Origin: Legionella erythra
Lineage (GTDB): Bacteria > Pseudomonadota > Gammaproteobacteria > Legionellales > Legionellaceae
DNA length: 64,000 nucleotides
Reading direction: 5' to 3'
Assembly (NCBI RefSeq): GCF_001467615.1
Contig: NZ_LNYA01000034.1
Coordinates: 64,000-127,999, forward strand
The notes under the pieces were generated by a model that saw nothing but the letters and a program-made list of their open reading frames with translations, searched no databases and had not been told where the DNA came from. Below, in pieces: positions 8,860 to 19,567 of the stretch. Made by a program: the position numbers and the translations under genes. Positions within the stretch are counted from its first letter, which is position 1. Each line of letters begins with the position of its first letter.

Positions 8860-11664
8860 ATGCAAACGGAAAGGCGTTTTTTTCAGAGCAGGGTCGCGAG
8901 GCGAATATTCTCTCTATTCGTGGTGTCTGCTTTAATTCCGATTGTTATCTTGGCCATCCTGCAAATCGCCGAGTTTAATCAACAGGTCAAAGCCAATGAA
9001 GAACTCTCGGTGCGAAAGGAAGTCAAAAGCCTGGGCATGGAGTTGGCCGGTACCCTCTTTGAACTGGGGGATCAATTCGATTCACTCGGGCAAAGTATCA
9101 ACCACATCAGCGAAGAGGAGATTATTGCTAATCAGGATAAGCTCCTGAAAGCGATACCCGGTTTTGCCGCGGTAACGCTTAAAACCGCAGCAGGCAAAAT
9201 AATTCATCTGACCGAAAAACCGGTACTTATCCCGTTCCCAGCGGTGGCCTTAAAGCCGGGTAATTGCAAAATGTTCTATGTTTCAAAACCCGGGCCCGCT
9301 CAGGGGCTTTATTTTGCCTGCCGTCCCAATGCCGCCTACATTTTACTAGGCCAGGTGGATGCACGAAAACTATGGGATCTCGCCTTAAGTCATGAGGAAT
9401 CGTTGCTGTGGATTATGGATGGCGAAGGGCAGTTAATTTTTACCAACACCAAAGAGCCGCTGCCGGTTAGCTACAGTGTCGTCAAACAAACGCATACGAA
9501 AACCTTATCGATGAAGCTCAACGGCCAACCCTATTATGTGGGCTACTGGAGCCTTTTTCTCGATTACCGCCTGCAGGGAAAAACCTGGGCTATTGTTCTC
9601 GCACAACCCGAATTAAGTTTTGTCGCCCAATCGAATTTTATTGAGATTTTTCTGCCGACCACGGTTCTCGCCCTGTTATTGACCATGTTGTTAAGCCAGT
9701 CGCAAATCAGACGTTACTTAACTCCGCTTGAGCAATTAACCGATGCCACCCGCCGTCTGTCACAGCAGGACTTTGCTCCGACGCCGGTTATGAAGAGCAA
9801 TGATGAATTTGAAGAATTGGGCGAAGCGTTTAACTCCATGTCCAGCCAGCTCCATCAACAGTTTAAAGCCATGTCGCTTATGTCAACCCTGGATCAGGCT
9901 ATCGTCGACAAGGCGACTGTGCTCCAGGTGATTGCTATTCTTCGCAACCGTTTAAACGAATTGATTCATTATGATTGGTTGTTTATTGGACTTGTGAAAG
10001 GCAAAAATAAAAAATCCGTGCGTATTTTTTTTGACGGCAGGACGGAAAGCCCCATTCCTGACGAACCAATCCCCAGTACGCCTGACGAACTGGCGCGCTA
10101 TAATGACTCGCCTGAAATGAGAATAAGCCTGTCAGATAACCCGCCATCCTTTCTGGCCTGGTTAAATGATAAACAGTCGCGAGGGGTTCTTTTCCCCATT
10201 CTGCATAATGGGCAACTGGCCGCCATCATTTGTCTCGGCTTTTACGACGAGGAAAAATGCGATGGCTGTGAAACCCAGCCCCTGCACGATATTTTTCACC
10301 GCCTGTCCGTGGCCTTTTCCCAGAATGAATGGCAGGAAAAACTGTATCATCAGGCCCATTATGATGATTTAACGCAGTTGCCTAACCGTTTGGTCCTGCG
10401 CCAGCAATTAAGTGAGACGCTTAAACGCAGTGAGAAAGAGGGCCATTATTGTGTGTTGATGTTTATTGATTTGGATAATTTTAAAGACATCAATGACACC
10501 CTGGGTCATGGTGTCGGCGATTTATTTTTAAGTCATGTCGCTAAAACCATGGAAAATCACCTTAAGGGCCGCGGGCTGTTAAGCCGCTTGGGTGGCGATG
10601 AATTCACGGTTCTTTTGGGGAATTTACCCAATCTTGAGCAAGCGAGACAGACAGCGACCGGACTGGCTGAAGACTTGCTTGAAGCCTTGGCCAGACCGTT
10701 TAAATTAGTAGGCGAGGAGTTCATTGCCTCGGCGAGTATCGGCATTGTTATTCGTTCCACCCAGACGAACGGCGATGAGTTATTAAAATGCGCTGACATG
10801 TCCATGTATGAGGCGAAGAAAGGTGGAAAAAACCGGTATGTTTTTTTCAGCGACGACCTGGAAAAGCAAGTGCTTGAACGAAACCAGGTTCTGCATGACT
10901 TAAATCAGGCTTTAAAGGAAAATCAGTTCGTTCTTTATTTTCAACCACAAATTGATGCGGCCAGTGGTCAATTGGTCAGTGCAGAGGTGTTGCTGCGCTG
11001 GCTTCATCCCAAACGCGGGCTGTTGACGCCACGGGTATTTATGGCCTTGGCAGAAGAAACCAACACCATTAACTTAATTGGCGAGTGGGTTATGCGTACG
11101 ACTTGTCAACAGATTAAGCAATGGCAGAAACAACAGATTGTGGTACCGCCCATTGGCGTTAATCTGGCTGCCAAACAATTCACCCAGGAGAATTTATGCG
11201 AGTTGCTGGTGCAATGCGTACAAGATTCTGGATTGGCGACTCATCAAATTGAACTGGAAATCACGGAAAGTACCCTAATTGATAATTTCCATCAATCCAT
11301 TGCGATGATGAATCAATTGAAGGGAGCCGGATTTAAATTGGCGCTTGATGATTTCGGCACGGGCTATTCCTCCATGAGTTACCTTAAACAAATGCCCATT
11401 GACGCCATGAAAATTGATCAAATCTTCATTGCCGATTTACTCACCAATCAGAAAAATTACAGCATTGTGCGGGCAATCATTACCCTGGCGCAAAGCCTGG
11501 GTTTAAAATTGATTGCGGAAGGAATTGAAGAAAAACCGCAAGGTGATTTGCTCTGCCAGATGGGTTGCTTTATTCATCAGGGCTATTATTACAGCAGACC
11601 CATCCCGGCGCAGGAGTTTTTTGAAAAATATTTGGCGTCGCAATTAGCTGATCTGCCCCATTAA
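8860..11664 (+). CDS. Membrane GGDEF-EAL c-di-GMP enzyme
   Basis: Protein of 934 aa with a membrane segment (about residues 14-37), a periplasmic sensor region to about 265, a second membrane segment (268-288), HAMP, a GAF-like cytoplasmic domain (about 345-480), GGDEF and EAL. GGDEF is intact (RLGGDEF). The EAL motif reads EVL, but other phosphodiesterase residues are present ([29 protein letters not shown]), so both synthesis and hydrolysis are possible. AAGGA lies just before the ATG. It is probably in an operon with the pseudopilin gene 14 bp upstream. Its end overlaps the end of convergent trpC by 21 bp. Confidence 0.88.
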   Translation: MQTERRFFQSRVARRIFSLFVVSALIPIVILAILQIAEFNQQVKANEELSVRKEVKSLGMELAGTLFELGDQFDSLGQSINHISEEEIIANQDKLLKAIPGFAAVTLKTAAGKIIHLTEKPVLIPFPAVALKPGNCKMFYVSKPGPAQGLYFACRPNAAYILLGQVDARKLWDLALSHEESLLWIMDGEGQLIFTNTKEPLPVSYSVVKQTHTKTLSMKLNGQPYYVGYWSLFLDYRLQGKTWAIVLAQPELSFVAQSNFIEIFLPTTVLALLLTMLLSQSQIRRYLTPLEQLTDATRRLSQQDFAPTPVMKSNDEFEELGEAFNSMSSQLHQQFKAMSLMSTLDQAIVDKATVLQVIAILRNRLNELIHYDWLFIGLVKGKNKKSVRIFFDGRTESPIPDEPIPSTPDELARYNDSPEMRISLSDNPPSFLAWLNDKQSRGVLFPILHNGQLAAIICLGFYDEEKCDGCETQPLHDIFHRLSVAFSQNEWQEKLYHQAHYDDLTQLPNRLVLRQQLSETLKRSEKEGHYCVLMFIDLDNFKDINDTLGHGVGDLFLSHVAKTMENHLKGRGLLSRLGGDEFTVLLGNLPNLEQARQTATGLAEDLLEALARPFKLVGEEFIASASIGIVIRSTQTNGDELLKCADMSMYEAKKGGKNRYVFFSDDLEKQVLERNQVLHDLNQALKENQFVLYFQPQIDAASGQLVSAEVLLRWLHPKRGLLTPRVFMALAEETNTINLIGEWVMRTTCQQIKQWQKQQIVVPPIGVNLAAKQFTQENLCELLVQCVQDSGLATHQIELEITESTLIDNFHQSIAMMNQLKGAGFKLALDDFGTGYSSMSYLKQMPIDAMKIDQIFIADLLTNQKNYSIVRAIITLAQSLGLKLIAEGIEEKPQGDLLCQMGCFIHQGYYYSRPIPAQEFFEKYLASQLADLPH

Positions 11665-12423
11665 TTCATCCAGCTTGGCGCCGATGTCTGGCATGCGCAT
11701 CAGGCTCTCGCCAATTAGGAACGTGTTAATTCCATGGTTTTGCATGAAGTCAATATCAGCACGGCTGTTAATGCCGCTTTCAGTAATCAGGCATTTGCCC
11801 TCAGGCAACAGGTGCTTTAAATCAACACTGGTATAAATATCGGTTTTGAAGGTATGCAGGCTGCGGTTATTAATACCCATTAACGGTGTGGGCAGCGGCA
11901 GGGCACGTTCCAGTTCATCGCGGGTATGGCTCTCGACCAACACGGCCATGCCTAATTCCTGTGCAATTTGACAATAATCATGCAATTGGCTGTCATCAAG
12001 TAAGGCCACGATCAATAAAATACAATCCGCGCCTAAAGCCCTGCTTTCAAAAATCTGGTAACTGTCAATCATGAAATCCTTACGCAGCACCGGCAGAGAC
12101 GTATGGTGTCGGGCCATTTGCAGATTGGCAGGATCTCCCTGAAAGAACGGTTTGTCGGTTAGAACAGAAAGGCAGGCCGCCCCATGAGCCTCATAAATTT
12201 GCGCAATGGCCGCCACATCAAAATCAGCGCGAATCAAGCCTTTGCTGGGGGATGCTTTCTTGATTTCGGCGATGATGGCGGGTTTTTTTGCCTGCAGCGC
12301 CTGCACAAAATCACGTACCGGTAACGTGTCTGCCGTTTGTAGTGTGGATAAGGGTCTTTGTTGTTTTGCCAATGCCACTTCCTGCCGTTTTTGTTCGGCT
12401 ATTTTGTCTAGGATGCTGTTCAT
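11644..12423 (-). CDS. trpC: Indole-3-glycerol-phosphate synthase
   Basis: TIM-barrel enzyme of 259 aa that closes the ring of CdRP to indole-3-glycerol phosphate in tryptophan synthesis (EC 4.1.1.48). Motifs seen: the N-terminal [13 protein letters not shown] helix, [11 protein letters not shown] with the catalytic Lys and the P-loop-like turn, [31 protein letters not shown] and ITESGI. It is monofunctional, not fused to TrpF. It overlaps trpD by 4 bp and is the last gene of the minus-strand kds-lpt-trpGDC run. Confidence 0.95.
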   Translation of the reverse strand: MNSILDKIAEQKRQEVALAKQQRPLSTLQTADTLPVRDFVQALQAKKPAIIAEIKKASPSKGLIRADFDVAAIAQIYEAHGAACLSVLTDKPFFQGDPANLQMARHHTSLPVLRKDFMIDSYQIFESRALGADCILLIVALLDDSQLHDYCQIAQELGMAVLVESHTRDELERALPLPTPLMGINNRSLHTFKTDIYTSVDLKHLLPEGKCLITESGINSRADIDFMQNHGINTFLIGESLMRMPDIGAKLDELMGQIS

Positions 12424-13445
12424 GAATGAGGACCGAATTGCTGAGTTAAATCTCTGAGTTGATAGAAATGCTGTTGTGCCTTGCCGCTATCAATCGCCTC
12501 TGCTGCCAGGGCAAGGCCTTCAGGAATGCCTTTAGCTGTGTCGCTGCAATAAAGCGCTGCTGCGGTATTCAATAGAATAATATCGCGCGCCGGGCCTTTT
12601 TCACCCGCGAGAACCTGTTCGATTCGTTTCAAACTTTCTGCTGGCGAGTTGACTAAAATCGCCTGCAGCGAAGGATGGGCGACGCCATAGTCGGCTGGAT
12701 CCAATGCCCATTGTTTAAATTGTCCGTCCCTGTATTCAACCACGTCTGCCACTGCGCTAATGCTCAATTCATCCAGGCCGTCGCGGGCGTGAATGACCAG
12801 CGCGCGCTCACTGCCGAGATTAACCAGCACTTCGGCAACAGGCCGGAGCAGGTGTTCGGCATAAACCCCAACAACTTGCCGTTTAACCCTGGCAGGATTC
12901 ACCAGCGGACCCAGGAGATTAAAGAAGCTTCGAATACCCAATTGTTGCCGGGCATTGCGGACATGTTGCAGGGCCTGGTGAAAGTGTGGTGCAAACAGGA
13001 AGCAAAGCCCAAGCTGCTGCATGCAGGTTTTTAATTCTTCATCCGTTAAGGTCAGGTTGAACCCGGCCTGCATCAGCAGATCGGAACTGCCGCTTGAGCT
13101 CGACACGGAGCGGTTGCCGTGTTTGGCCACTCTGGCACCGGCGGCTGCAGCCACAACACTGCTTAGCGTGGACACATTAAAGGTATTTTTGCCGTCGCCG
13201 CCCGTACCGACAATGTCAATGAGCCCACCGCCCAAATCAATGCAATGGGCGAATTCCATCATCACCTGAGCGGCCGTGGTCAATTCGTCAACGGTTTCGC
13301 CTTTCATGCGCATCAAGGCCAGGAAGGCAGCAATTTGTGCATCCTGAAGCTCGCCTTTCATGCAGGCCTGCATGATGTCGCGCATCTGTTCAGCCGTTAA
13401 GTGCTGCTTTTCAATGAGTTGCTCAAAGAGTTTTTTGGTATTCAT
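12420..13445 (-). CDS. trpD: Anthranilate phosphoribosyltransferase
   Basis: Transfers phosphoribose from PRPP to anthranilate (EC 2.4.2.18). At 341 aa it has the standard length. The PRPP and Mg2+ binding motif [14 protein letters not shown] and the [17 protein letters not shown] block are intact, as is the downstream [11 protein letters not shown] segment that contacts anthranilate. Its start lies inside the end of trpG (23 bp overlap) and its end overlaps trpC by 4 bp, so translation is probably coupled. Confidence 0.96.
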   Translation of the reverse strand: MNTKKLFEQLIEKQHLTAEQMRDIMQACMKGELQDAQIAAFLALMRMKGETVDELTTAAQVMMEFAHCIDLGGGLIDIVGTGGDGKNTFNVSTLSSVVAAAAGARVAKHGNRSVSSSSGSSDLLMQAGFNLTLTDEELKTCMQQLGLCFLFAPHFHQALQHVRNARQQLGIRSFFNLLGPLVNPARVKRQVVGVYAEHLLRPVAEVLVNLGSERALVIHARDGLDELSISAVADVVEYRDGQFKQWALDPADYGVAHPSLQAILVNSPAESLKRIEQVLAGEKGPARDIILLNTAAALYCSDTAKGIPEGLALAAEAIDSGKAQQHFYQLRDLTQQFGPHS

Positions 13446-14001
13446 GATTGAGAAAATGGCTTAATAAAGTTAACCCGTGTTCGCTTAAAATCGCTTCCGG
13501 ATGGAATTGTAGACCAAATAACGGGTATTGACGATGGGAGATGGCCATAATGGTGTCTTGGGCCCAGGCATCAATGGTAAAACAATCAGGCAGCGTCGCG
13601 CAGTCGACAGCCAGCGAATGGTAGCGGGTGGCCTGGAAAGGGTTGGGCAGTCTTTTAAAAAGGCCGTGTTTATGATGCACAATAGGCGATGTTTTGCCGT
13701 GGATGATCGTGGGGGCGCGAATGATTCGGCCGCCGAAAGCGTAGGCCAGGCATTGATGGCCGAGGCAGATGCCAAGAATGGGTAGCCGTTGATAAAAATG
13801 CTGGATGGCTGCGACGGAAATTCCAGCCTCTTCAGGGCTTTTAGGGCCTGGTGAAATGACTAAATGGCTGGGAGAGAGCTGTTCGATGTCGCTTAAGCTA
13901 ATCCTGTCATGAGCGGCCACATGGATTTCAGCGCCAAGGGATTGTAAATAATGGACCAGATTGTAGGTGAAGGAATCGTAATTATCAATGATGAGCAACA
14001 T
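13423..14001 (-). CDS. trpG: Anthranilate/aminodeoxychorismate synthase glutaminase subunit
   Basis: Class I glutamine amidotransferase of 192 aa that supplies ammonia to anthranilate synthase and, where shared, to p-aminobenzoate synthase. The N-terminus LLIIDNYDSFTYNLVHYL, the nucleophile loop GICLGHQC and the C-terminal FGLQFHPEAI with catalytic His and Glu are all visible. No trpE or pabB component I gene is in the window, so a shared TrpG/PabA role cannot be decided. Its start follows the lptB stop by 2 bp, which ties trpGDC to the LPS-transport genes. Confidence 0.93.
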   Translation of the reverse strand: MLLIIDNYDSFTYNLVHYLQSLGAEIHVAAHDRISLSDIEQLSPSHLVISPGPKSPEEAGISVAAIQHFYQRLPILGICLGHQCLAYAFGGRIIRAPTIIHGKTSPIVHHKHGLFKRLPNPFQATRYHSLAVDCATLPDCFTIDAWAQDTIMAISHRQYPLFGLQFHPEAILSEHGLTLLSHFLNHEYQKTL

Positions 14002-14003
14002 GA

Positions 14004-14729
14004 CTATAACGTAAATTCGTCGCCCAGGTAGACTGCGCGAACTTGTTGATTGGCGAGAATGGCATCGGGGGTGCCTTCACAAAGCAATTGCCCTTGGCTT
14101 ACGATGTAAGCCCGGCTGCAAATATCTAAGGTTTCACGCACATTGTGATCGGTAATTAAGACGCCGATGTTCTTATCGCAAAGGTGCGAAATGATTTTTT
14201 TAATATCCAGCACAGAAATCGGGTCAACCCCGGCAAAGGGTTCGTCAAGAAGAATAAATCGGGGTTCGATGGCTAAAGCCCGGGCTATTTCTACCCGGCG
14301 GCGCTCACCGCCGGACAAGCTCATGCCCAAGCTTTTCTGCAAATGGGTAATGTGGAACTCTTCCAGAAGCTGATTCAGTTTTTTCTGACGTGCCGGCTCA
14401 TCCAGGTCTTTGCGTAATTGCAGAATGGAATAAATGTTGTCATTCACCGTCATTTTGCGGAAAACAGACGCTTCCTGGGGAAGATAACCAATGCCCATGC
14501 GGGCGCGTTGGTGCATGGGGGCACGGGTAACATCCTGGTCGTCCAGGATAATCCGGCCTTCGTCGCAGGACTGCAGCCCGACAATCATATAAAAGCAGGT
14601 GGTTTTCCCGGCGCCATTGGGGCCAAGGAGGCCTACGCATTCACCGCGATTAATCGACAGGCTGACGCCATTGACCACGGTGCGGGTTTTGAAGGATTTT
14701 TTTAAATGTTCAGCCCGGAGTGAGGTCAT
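14004..14729 (-). CDS. lptB: LPS export ABC ATPase
   Basis: Cytosolic ATPase of 241 aa in the LptB2FGC complex that extracts LPS from the inner membrane. Walker [11 protein letters not shown]-loop [13 protein letters not shown], signature [12 protein letters not shown], Walker [14 protein letters not shown] and the switch [10 protein letters not shown] match LptB closely. It follows lptA with a 4 bp overlap. The integral partners lptF and lptG are not in the window. Confidence 0.95.
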   Translation of the reverse strand: MTSLRAEHLKKSFKTRTVVNGVSLSINRGECVGLLGPNGAGKTTCFYMIVGLQSCDEGRIILDDQDVTRAPMHQRARMGIGYLPQEASVFRKMTVNDNIYSILQLRKDLDEPARQKKLNQLLEEFHITHLQKSLGMSLSGGERRRVEIARALAIEPRFILLDEPFAGVDPISVLDIKKIISHLCDKNIGVLITDHNVRETLDICSRAYIVSQGQLLCEGTPDAILANQQVRAVYLGDEFTL

Positions 14730-15268
14730 GTCGTTTTCTCAAATTTTTTGACATCCTTTTTCTCAGGATGGATAACAATCAGAGTCCGCGACTTACCGTC
14801 GCTTTGTGATAAAACATGTTGTTTCAGGGTATCATAACGGATTTTTGGTGCTGAGAACGAATCATTGCCCTGTTCTACCCGGGCATTGCCTATCAGTTCG
14901 ATAAGATGTTTGTCCGGATAATAACGAATGGAATCGGCATAGGCATGGAGCAGGGGTTTATCCAAGGCTGTCTGGGTCCAGTAATGGGCCTGATTCTCCT
15001 TATCGCCTTCGGCAATGGCGACCACCAGCTTGTTTTGTTGATTGCCTTCTGTCACTGCGCGGGCGGCACGCAGATGGGTGGTGCCCTGATCAAGCTCGAC
15101 ATGGCCCTGGTATTCACCGCGATGGGTTTCCTGACTTAAATCAGCCGTATCGGCAGACAACGACATGATTTTTTCGCGATCGTCGGGCATGGCCGGCAGG
15201 TTTTGCGACGCCAGCAGGAAAACACCAAAGGCAATGAATGAAATGGATTTATGCATCACGAGGCTCAT
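14726..15268 (-). CDS. lptA: LPS transport periplasmic protein LptA
   Basis: Periplasmic OstA-fold bridge protein of 180 aa that carries LPS between LptC and LptDE. A signal peptide begins at MHKSISF (a second in-frame ATG at 15256 is the more likely start) and ends near LPA/MPDD. The body has the alternating beta pattern of OstA proteins, with a conserved [17 protein letters not shown] segment and a [26 protein letters not shown] stretch. It overlaps lptC by 20 bp and lptB by 4 bp. Confidence 0.9.
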   Translation of the reverse strand: MSLVMHKSISFIAFGVFLLASQNLPAMPDDREKIMSLSADTADLSQETHRGEYQGHVELDQGTTHLRAARAVTEGNQQNKLVVAIAEGDKENQAHYWTQTALDKPLLHAYADSIRYYPDKHLIELIGNARVEQGNDSFSAPKIRYDTLKQHVLSQSDGKSRTLIVIHPEKKDVKKFEKTT

Positions 15269-15824
15269 AGGTCGCGCGCGCTCCGCTCAATAGCTGGACA
15301 TGTTTTTGTTCAAGGTAAGCTTTCATGCCTTGAGAGTGGACAATGCTGCCCGGGCGTTCAAAAATCACAGCCAGGTCGGAGGTTGCAAGTTTTTGTTGGG
15401 GGTAATAAGTTAATTCGTCTGTCTTTAAGGTGCTCTCCTCGGTATGCGCATCGCCTCCCTGGTGGACGACCACCTGGTTTAAAAAGGTAATTTCTTCACC
15501 GCGATGGATAGCGCGGGCAGAATTGGCGCGGATTTCCCAGTCGGGCTGATCATCCTGCGCAATGACAATACGGGGCCGTTTAAGCAGATGCGTGTCTTGT
15601 TTCGGGATATGCCGCAATTCCGGTGTTTCGATGTAATTGGCCAATTTGCCGTTGGCGTCAAATTGTCTGACCGTAAGGTCTGAAATAACCGTGTCGGCTG
15701 TAATGGACAGGGTGCGCTTATCGAGGCGAACGGTTGAAGCCCTGGAACTGGCGAAATAGTAACCGGAGAAGGCTAATGCTACCAGGGCGCAAAAGAGCCA
15801 GACGGCCTGCTTGGCTGCGTTCAT
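15249..15824 (-). CDS. lptC: LPS export protein LptC
   Basis: Bitopic inner-membrane protein of 191 aa that receives LPS from LptBFG and passes it to LptA. One N-terminal membrane helix (about residues 8-26) is followed by an OstA-like beta domain with the LptC signature of LTVRQFDANGKLANYIETP type and an EITFLNQVVVHQ strand. It sits between kdsC (4 bp overlap) and lptA (20 bp overlap), the conserved order of the kds-lpt cluster. Confidence 0.9.
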   Translation of the reverse strand: MNAAKQAVWLFCALVALAFSGYYFASSRASTVRLDKRTLSITADTVISDLTVRQFDANGKLANYIETPELRHIPKQDTHLLKRPRIVIAQDDQPDWEIRANSARAIHRGEEITFLNQVVVHQGGDAHTEESTLKTDELTYYPQQKLATSDLAVIFERPGSIVHSQGMKAYLEQKHVQLLSGARATYEPRDA

Positions 15825-16348
15825 GAGGCAAAATACCCCGCTAAGGCCGCATCCTGTTTCTGCTGGGCGCTGAGTAATAAATCGCAGACTTCCCGCACCG
15901 CACCGCGGCCGCCATGCTGATCGGTAACCCAGGCGGCAAATTCCTTGACTTGCCTGACGGCGTTGGCCACCGCAATGCCCATACCGACACGCTGGATAAT
16001 GGGCAAATCGGGTAAATCATCGCCAATGTAGGCGATTTCATCGAGATTGAAACCAAGACGCTCCCTCAGTTGCTCAAAGGCACTGCGCTTGTCGACCTGG
16101 CCTTTGAAATAGTGGGTAATGCCCAATTGCTGCATGCGGTGATCAATGACCGCGTTGCGGGCGGTGGTAATGACGGCGACATCAATGCCGGCAGCCATCA
16201 ACAGTTTCAATCCCATGCCGTCCTGAACATGGAAGGCTTTTAATTCATTGCCATGGTTGTCCAGGTACAACAGTCCATCGGTTAAAACCCCATCCACATC
16301 GCAGATGAGGCATCGAATTTTCTTAGCTTTTTCAATCAGATTATTCAT
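15821..16348 (-). CDS. kdsC: 3-deoxy-D-manno-octulosonate 8-phosphate phosphatase
   Basis: HAD-family phosphatase that converts Kdo-8-P to Kdo for LPS inner core (EC 3.1.3.45). The HAD motif I DVDGVLTDG is at the N-terminus. Also visible are motif II in VITTAR, the Lys of GQVDKRSAFEQL, and motif IV GDDLPDLPII. The reading frame could begin at a GTG 6 bp upstream (16354), but the AAGG ribosome site is better spaced for ATG 16348, giving 175 aa. Together with kdsD it supplies Kdo for the LPS exported by the following lptCAB. Confidence 0.93.
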   Translation of the reverse strand: MNNLIEKAKKIRCLICDVDGVLTDGLLYLDNHGNELKAFHVQDGMGLKLLMAAGIDVAVITTARNAVIDHRMQQLGITHYFKGQVDKRSAFEQLRERLGFNLDEIAYIGDDLPDLPIIQRVGMGIAVANAVRQVKEFAAWVTDQHGGRGAVREVCDLLLSAQQKQDAALAGYFAS

Positions 16349-16359
16349 TTTCACTTGCC

Positions 16360-17322
16360 TTAAAAAACGCCTGCGCGCAGCAGGTCATGAAGATGGATAA
16401 CGGCAACGGGCCGCTGTTCCTCATCAATCACCACGAGCGAGGTGATGGTGTATTTTTGCATAATGGCCAGGGCTTCTGCAGCCAGTGTACCGGCCTTGAT
16501 TGTTTTACATTGCCGGCTCATAACAGCCGTTAACGGGGTGGTGTTGATGTCGAAATGGTTGGTTAGTGTGCGGCGGATGTCGCCGTCGGTGTAAACGCCG
16601 GTTAAACGGCCATGGCTATTTACCACGCAGGTCATGCCCAGTTTTTTGGCGGTGACTTCAATCAGCGCGTCGCTGATGGTGGCGTGTTCGCTGACCAGCG
16701 GCAATTCGTCGCCGCGGTGGCAGAGTTCGTCGATTTTAAGCAGCAGGCGCCGGCCCAGGGCACCGCCAGGATGCGAAAGGGCAAAGTCCTCGGCGCTAAA
16801 GCCTCTGGCCTGCAGCAGCGCGATGGCCAAGGCATCGCCCATCACCAGCGACACGGTGGTGCTGGTGGTTGGCGCGAGCCCAAGCGGGCAGGCTTCCTGC
16901 TCAATGCTAATGTCTAAGTTGACGTCGGCCGTTTTGGCAAGCGTGGACTGGGTGTTGCCGGTCAGGGCAATTAAAGGGATCTCCAGGCGCTTTAACATGG
17001 GCAGGAGAACCACAATTTCACTGGTGTTACCGGAGTTGGAAATGGCTAAGACGACATCCTGCCGGGTAATCATGCCCAGATCACCGTGGCAGGCTTCCCC
17101 GGGGTGCATGAAAAAGGCAGGCGTGCCGGTGCTGGCTAGGGTGGCGGCAATTTTATTGGCGATATGGCCGGACTTTCCCATGCCCGTCACCACCACGCGC
17201 CCTTTGCAGGCCAGTAAGATTTCACAGGCTTTTTCAAAGCGTTCGTCAATGCGTTGCGTCAAGTCAAAAACGGCTTTCGCTTCTGTCTCGATAACGGCAA
17301 GACCCAATTGGCAAAAATTCAT
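16360..17322 (-). CDS. kdsD: D-arabinose 5-phosphate isomerase
   Basis: Interconverts ribulose-5-P and arabinose-5-P, the first step of Kdo synthesis (EC 5.3.1.13). SIS domain with VVVTGMGKSGHIANKIAAT, STGTPAFFMHPGEACHGD and ISNSGNTSEI, then two C-terminal CBS domains. The frame is open up to 17391, but the preceding 23 residues are basic and unlike the family, so ATG 17322 (MNFCQLG, 320 aa) is chosen. It is the first gene of the minus-strand run and diverges from mlaF across about 185 bp. Confidence 0.93.
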   Translation of the reverse strand: MNFCQLGLAVIETEAKAVFDLTQRIDERFEKACEILLACKGRVVVTGMGKSGHIANKIAATLASTGTPAFFMHPGEACHGDLGMITRQDVVLAISNSGNTSEIVVLLPMLKRLEIPLIALTGNTQSTLAKTADVNLDISIEQEACPLGLAPTTSTTVSLVMGDALAIALLQARGFSAEDFALSHPGGALGRRLLLKIDELCHRGDELPLVSEHATISDALIEVTAKKLGMTCVVNSHGRLTGVYTDGDIRRTLTNHFDINTTPLTAVMSRQCKTIKAGTLAAEALAIMQKYTITSLVVIDEEQRPVAVIHLHDLLRAGVF

Positions 17323-17447
17323 AGAGGATGAATGTTTGTTAAGCTGGCGGCTATTGTAACAGAAACGATTTTTCTTTGCATGCGACTCCACGCAATTGCC
17401 TTAAACGCCGTCAAGTCAGAAGAATGCAGTTGCCTTATGGTTTAAAA

Positions 17448-17478
17448 TTCGCAAAATTGTATCCTTCCAGTATATAAT
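17448..17478 (+). promoter_or_regulatory. Candidate sigma-70 promoter of the mla operon
   Basis: A perfect TATAAT (17473-17478) lies 28 bp before the mlaF start. The -35 match is poor (TTCGCA at 17448, spacing 19). It is in the only gap between the divergent kdsD and mlaF genes, so promoters for both directions are expected here. Confidence 0.35.
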
Positions 17479-17506
17479 TACCAATTGACCTGAATGGGAA
17501 CCCATC

Positions 17507-18304
17507 ATGCGAGATAATCTGGTGCAAATCAGCAAGTTGACTTTTATGCGCGGCGACAAGTGCATTTTTGACAACGTTGATATGACTGTCGAGCGCGGAA
17601 AAATTACGGCCATTATGGGTCCGAGCGGCAGCGGCAAGACGACGTTGCTGCGCCTGATTGGTGCACAGCTTGCCCCGGATTCGGGGGAGATCCGCGTAGA
17701 CGGGCAGAACCTGCACCAGCTTTCCCGCAAGGCGCTTCTTGATGCGCGGCGAAAAATGGGCCTGTTGTTCCAAAGCAGTGCCCTGTTTACCCATTTGAAT
17801 GTTTTTGAAAACGTGGCATTCCCTTTGCGCGAGCACACGGAGTTGAATGAAACGATGCTGCGTGACGTGGTGCTGATGAAGCTCGAGGCCGTAGGCTTAA
17901 GGGGCGGCTCGGAACTGATGCCGGCTGAGTTATCCGGCGGCATGGTGCGGCGGGTGGCGTTGGCACGAACCATTGCCCTTGATCCGCAATTGATGATGTA
18001 TGATGAACCCTTTACCGGCCAGGATCCCATTTCCATGGGGGTTCTGGTGCGTTTAATCAAGCGCTTGAACCAGTTGTTGGGTACGACCACGATTATCGTA
18101 TCCCATGATGTGGAGGAAACCTGTTCAATCGCTGACTATGCTTACCTCATCGCCGGCGGCCGCCTCATCGGTCATGGCACGCCGCTTGCCTTAAAACAAT
18201 CGACAGAGCCGCAGATTAAGCAGTTTATGCATGGAGAAGCTGACGGCGTGGTGCCGTTTCATTATCCTGCAAAACCCTATACTGAGGAGTTGTTAGATGC
18301 TTGA
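17507..18304 (+). CDS. mlaF: Phospholipid-trafficking ABC ATPase MlaF
   Basis: Cytoplasmic ATPase of 265 aa in the MlaFEDB inner-membrane complex that maintains outer-membrane lipid asymmetry. Walker [10 protein letters not shown], signature [15 protein letters not shown] (the GGMxRRVALAR form is typical of MlaF), Walker [14 protein letters not shown] and switch His VSHDVEET are intact. It overlaps mlaE by 8 bp and opens the mlaFEDCB operon. Confidence 0.95.
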   Translation: MRDNLVQISKLTFMRGDKCIFDNVDMTVERGKITAIMGPSGSGKTTLLRLIGAQLAPDSGEIRVDGQNLHQLSRKALLDARRKMGLLFQSSALFTHLNVFENVAFPLREHTELNETMLRDVVLMKLEAVGLRGGSELMPAELSGGMVRRVALARTIALDPQLMMYDEPFTGQDPISMGVLVRLIKRLNQLLGTTTIIVSHDVEETCSIADYAYLIAGGRLIGHGTPLALKQSTEPQIKQFMHGEADGVVPFHYPAKPYTEELLDA

Positions 18305-19079
18305 TAGAATGGCGCGCTTCGGCGGGCGTGGTTTGAATACAGTGCAGGCTGTAGGCAATTCCGGTCTTTTTTTACTGGGGGTTTTAGCCCGCAAGCCTGA
18401 TTTGCCGCGATTATGGCCGGCATTGCGTGTGCAGCTTTACTCGGTTGGTTTTCTTTCTTTTTTAATTATTGTTGTATCGGCGTTGTTTATTGGTATGGTG
18501 GTGGGGTTACAGGGGTATAATACCCTGCAAAAATTCGGCGCTGCCAGCCAATTGGGTCAATTGCTGGCCTTAAGTATTGCGCGTGAACTGGGTCCGGTGA
18601 TCAGCGCCTTGCTGTTTGCCGGCCGTGCCGGTTCTGCCTTAACGGCAGAAATTGGCCTCATGAAGGCCACCGAGCAATTGGCCAGTATGGACATGATGGG
18701 GGTGGATCCCTTGGGCCGAGTGATTTATCCGCGTTTTTTAGCGGGGTTGATTTCCTTGCCTTTACTGGCCCTGATTTTCTCAGCGGTTGCGGTCTATGGC
18801 GGGTATTTCATTGGTGTGGACTGGTTGGGCGTGGACGCAGGAAGCTTCTGGTCCAATATGCAGGCTTCTGTTAACTTCCGTCTCGACGTGGTTAGCGGAA
18901 TAATTAAAAGTATGGTTTTCGCTTTTGTTGTAGTGTGGATAGCTGTTTATCAGGGATTCAGTTGTATTCCTACTGCCGAAGGTATTAGTCAAGCAACAAC
19001 CCGAACCGTTGTGTATTCATCATTGGCTGTGTTGGGGCTTGATTTTTTATTGACAGCAATGATGATTGGAGGTTGGTGA
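18297..19079 (+). CDS. mlaE: Phospholipid-trafficking permease MlaE
   Basis: Polytopic inner-membrane permease of 260 aa. Family blocks: [37 protein letters not shown], and the [17 protein letters not shown] loop. About five hydrophobic segments. It overlaps mlaF upstream and is 3 bp from mlaD. Confidence 0.95.
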   Translation: MLDRMARFGGRGLNTVQAVGNSGLFLLGVLARKPDLPRLWPALRVQLYSVGFLSFLIIVVSALFIGMVVGLQGYNTLQKFGAASQLGQLLALSIARELGPVISALLFAGRAGSALTAEIGLMKATEQLASMDMMGVDPLGRVIYPRFLAGLISLPLLALIFSAVAVYGGYFIGVDWLGVDAGSFWSNMQASVNFRLDVVSGIIKSMVFAFVVVWIAVYQGFSCIPTAEGISQATTRTVVYSSLAVLGLDFLLTAMMIGGW

Positions 19080-19082
19080 ATC

Positions 19083-19559
19083 ATGAGCAAACAACGATAT
19101 ATTGATATCAGTGTAGGACTCTTTATGCTGTTGGGTTTACTGGCTTTCCTGGTCATGGCGATGAAAGTAAGCGGTATGTCCAGCTTTTCATCCACAAAAA
19201 GCTATCACGTCACGGCGGATTTTACGGATATCGGCGGGTTGAAGGTGCGAGCACCGGTTACCATTGCCGGGGTTAAGATTGGTGAAGTGACGGGCATTGA
19301 ATTGCAGCCCGGCGAATTAAATGCCAAGGTGACCATGCTGCTTCGCAGCGACAAACCGATTCCCTATGAGGATGTGTCGGCACGCATCCTGACAGAAGGC
19401 TTGCTGGGCTCAAACTACATCAGCATTGTCCCTGGTTTTGAGGATGAAGGCGAAGGCAAACACCCCTACCTTCGCGAAGGCGATGTGATTGCCAAAACCC
19501 AGGAAGCCATCATTCTGGAAAATTTAATTGGACAACTCTTATTCAATATTAAGAAATAG
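19083..19559 (+). CDS. mlaD: Phospholipid-trafficking substrate-binding protein MlaD
   Basis: Membrane-anchored MCE-domain protein of 158 aa that forms the periplasmic hexameric ring on MlaE. One N-terminal membrane helix (about residues 8-28) is followed by a single MCE domain. The FTDIGGLKVRAPVTIAGVKIGEV block and the LLGSNYISIVPG turn are characteristic. Confidence 0.95.
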   Translation: MSKQRYIDISVGLFMLLGLLAFLVMAMKVSGMSSFSSTKSYHVTADFTDIGGLKVRAPVTIAGVKIGEVTGIELQPGELNAKVTMLLRSDKPIPYEDVSARILTEGLLGSNYISIVPGFEDEGEGKHPYLREGDVIAKTQEAIILENLIGQLLFNIKK

Positions 19560-19567
19560 GAACGACA

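Noticed and set aside
16634..17359. 241-codon ORF antisense to kdsD
   Set aside because: kdsD is strongly supported. The antisense frame has no known motif and no promoter.
17416..18090. 224-codon ORF antisense to mlaF
   Set aside because: Shadow of mlaF, whose ABC motifs are complete.
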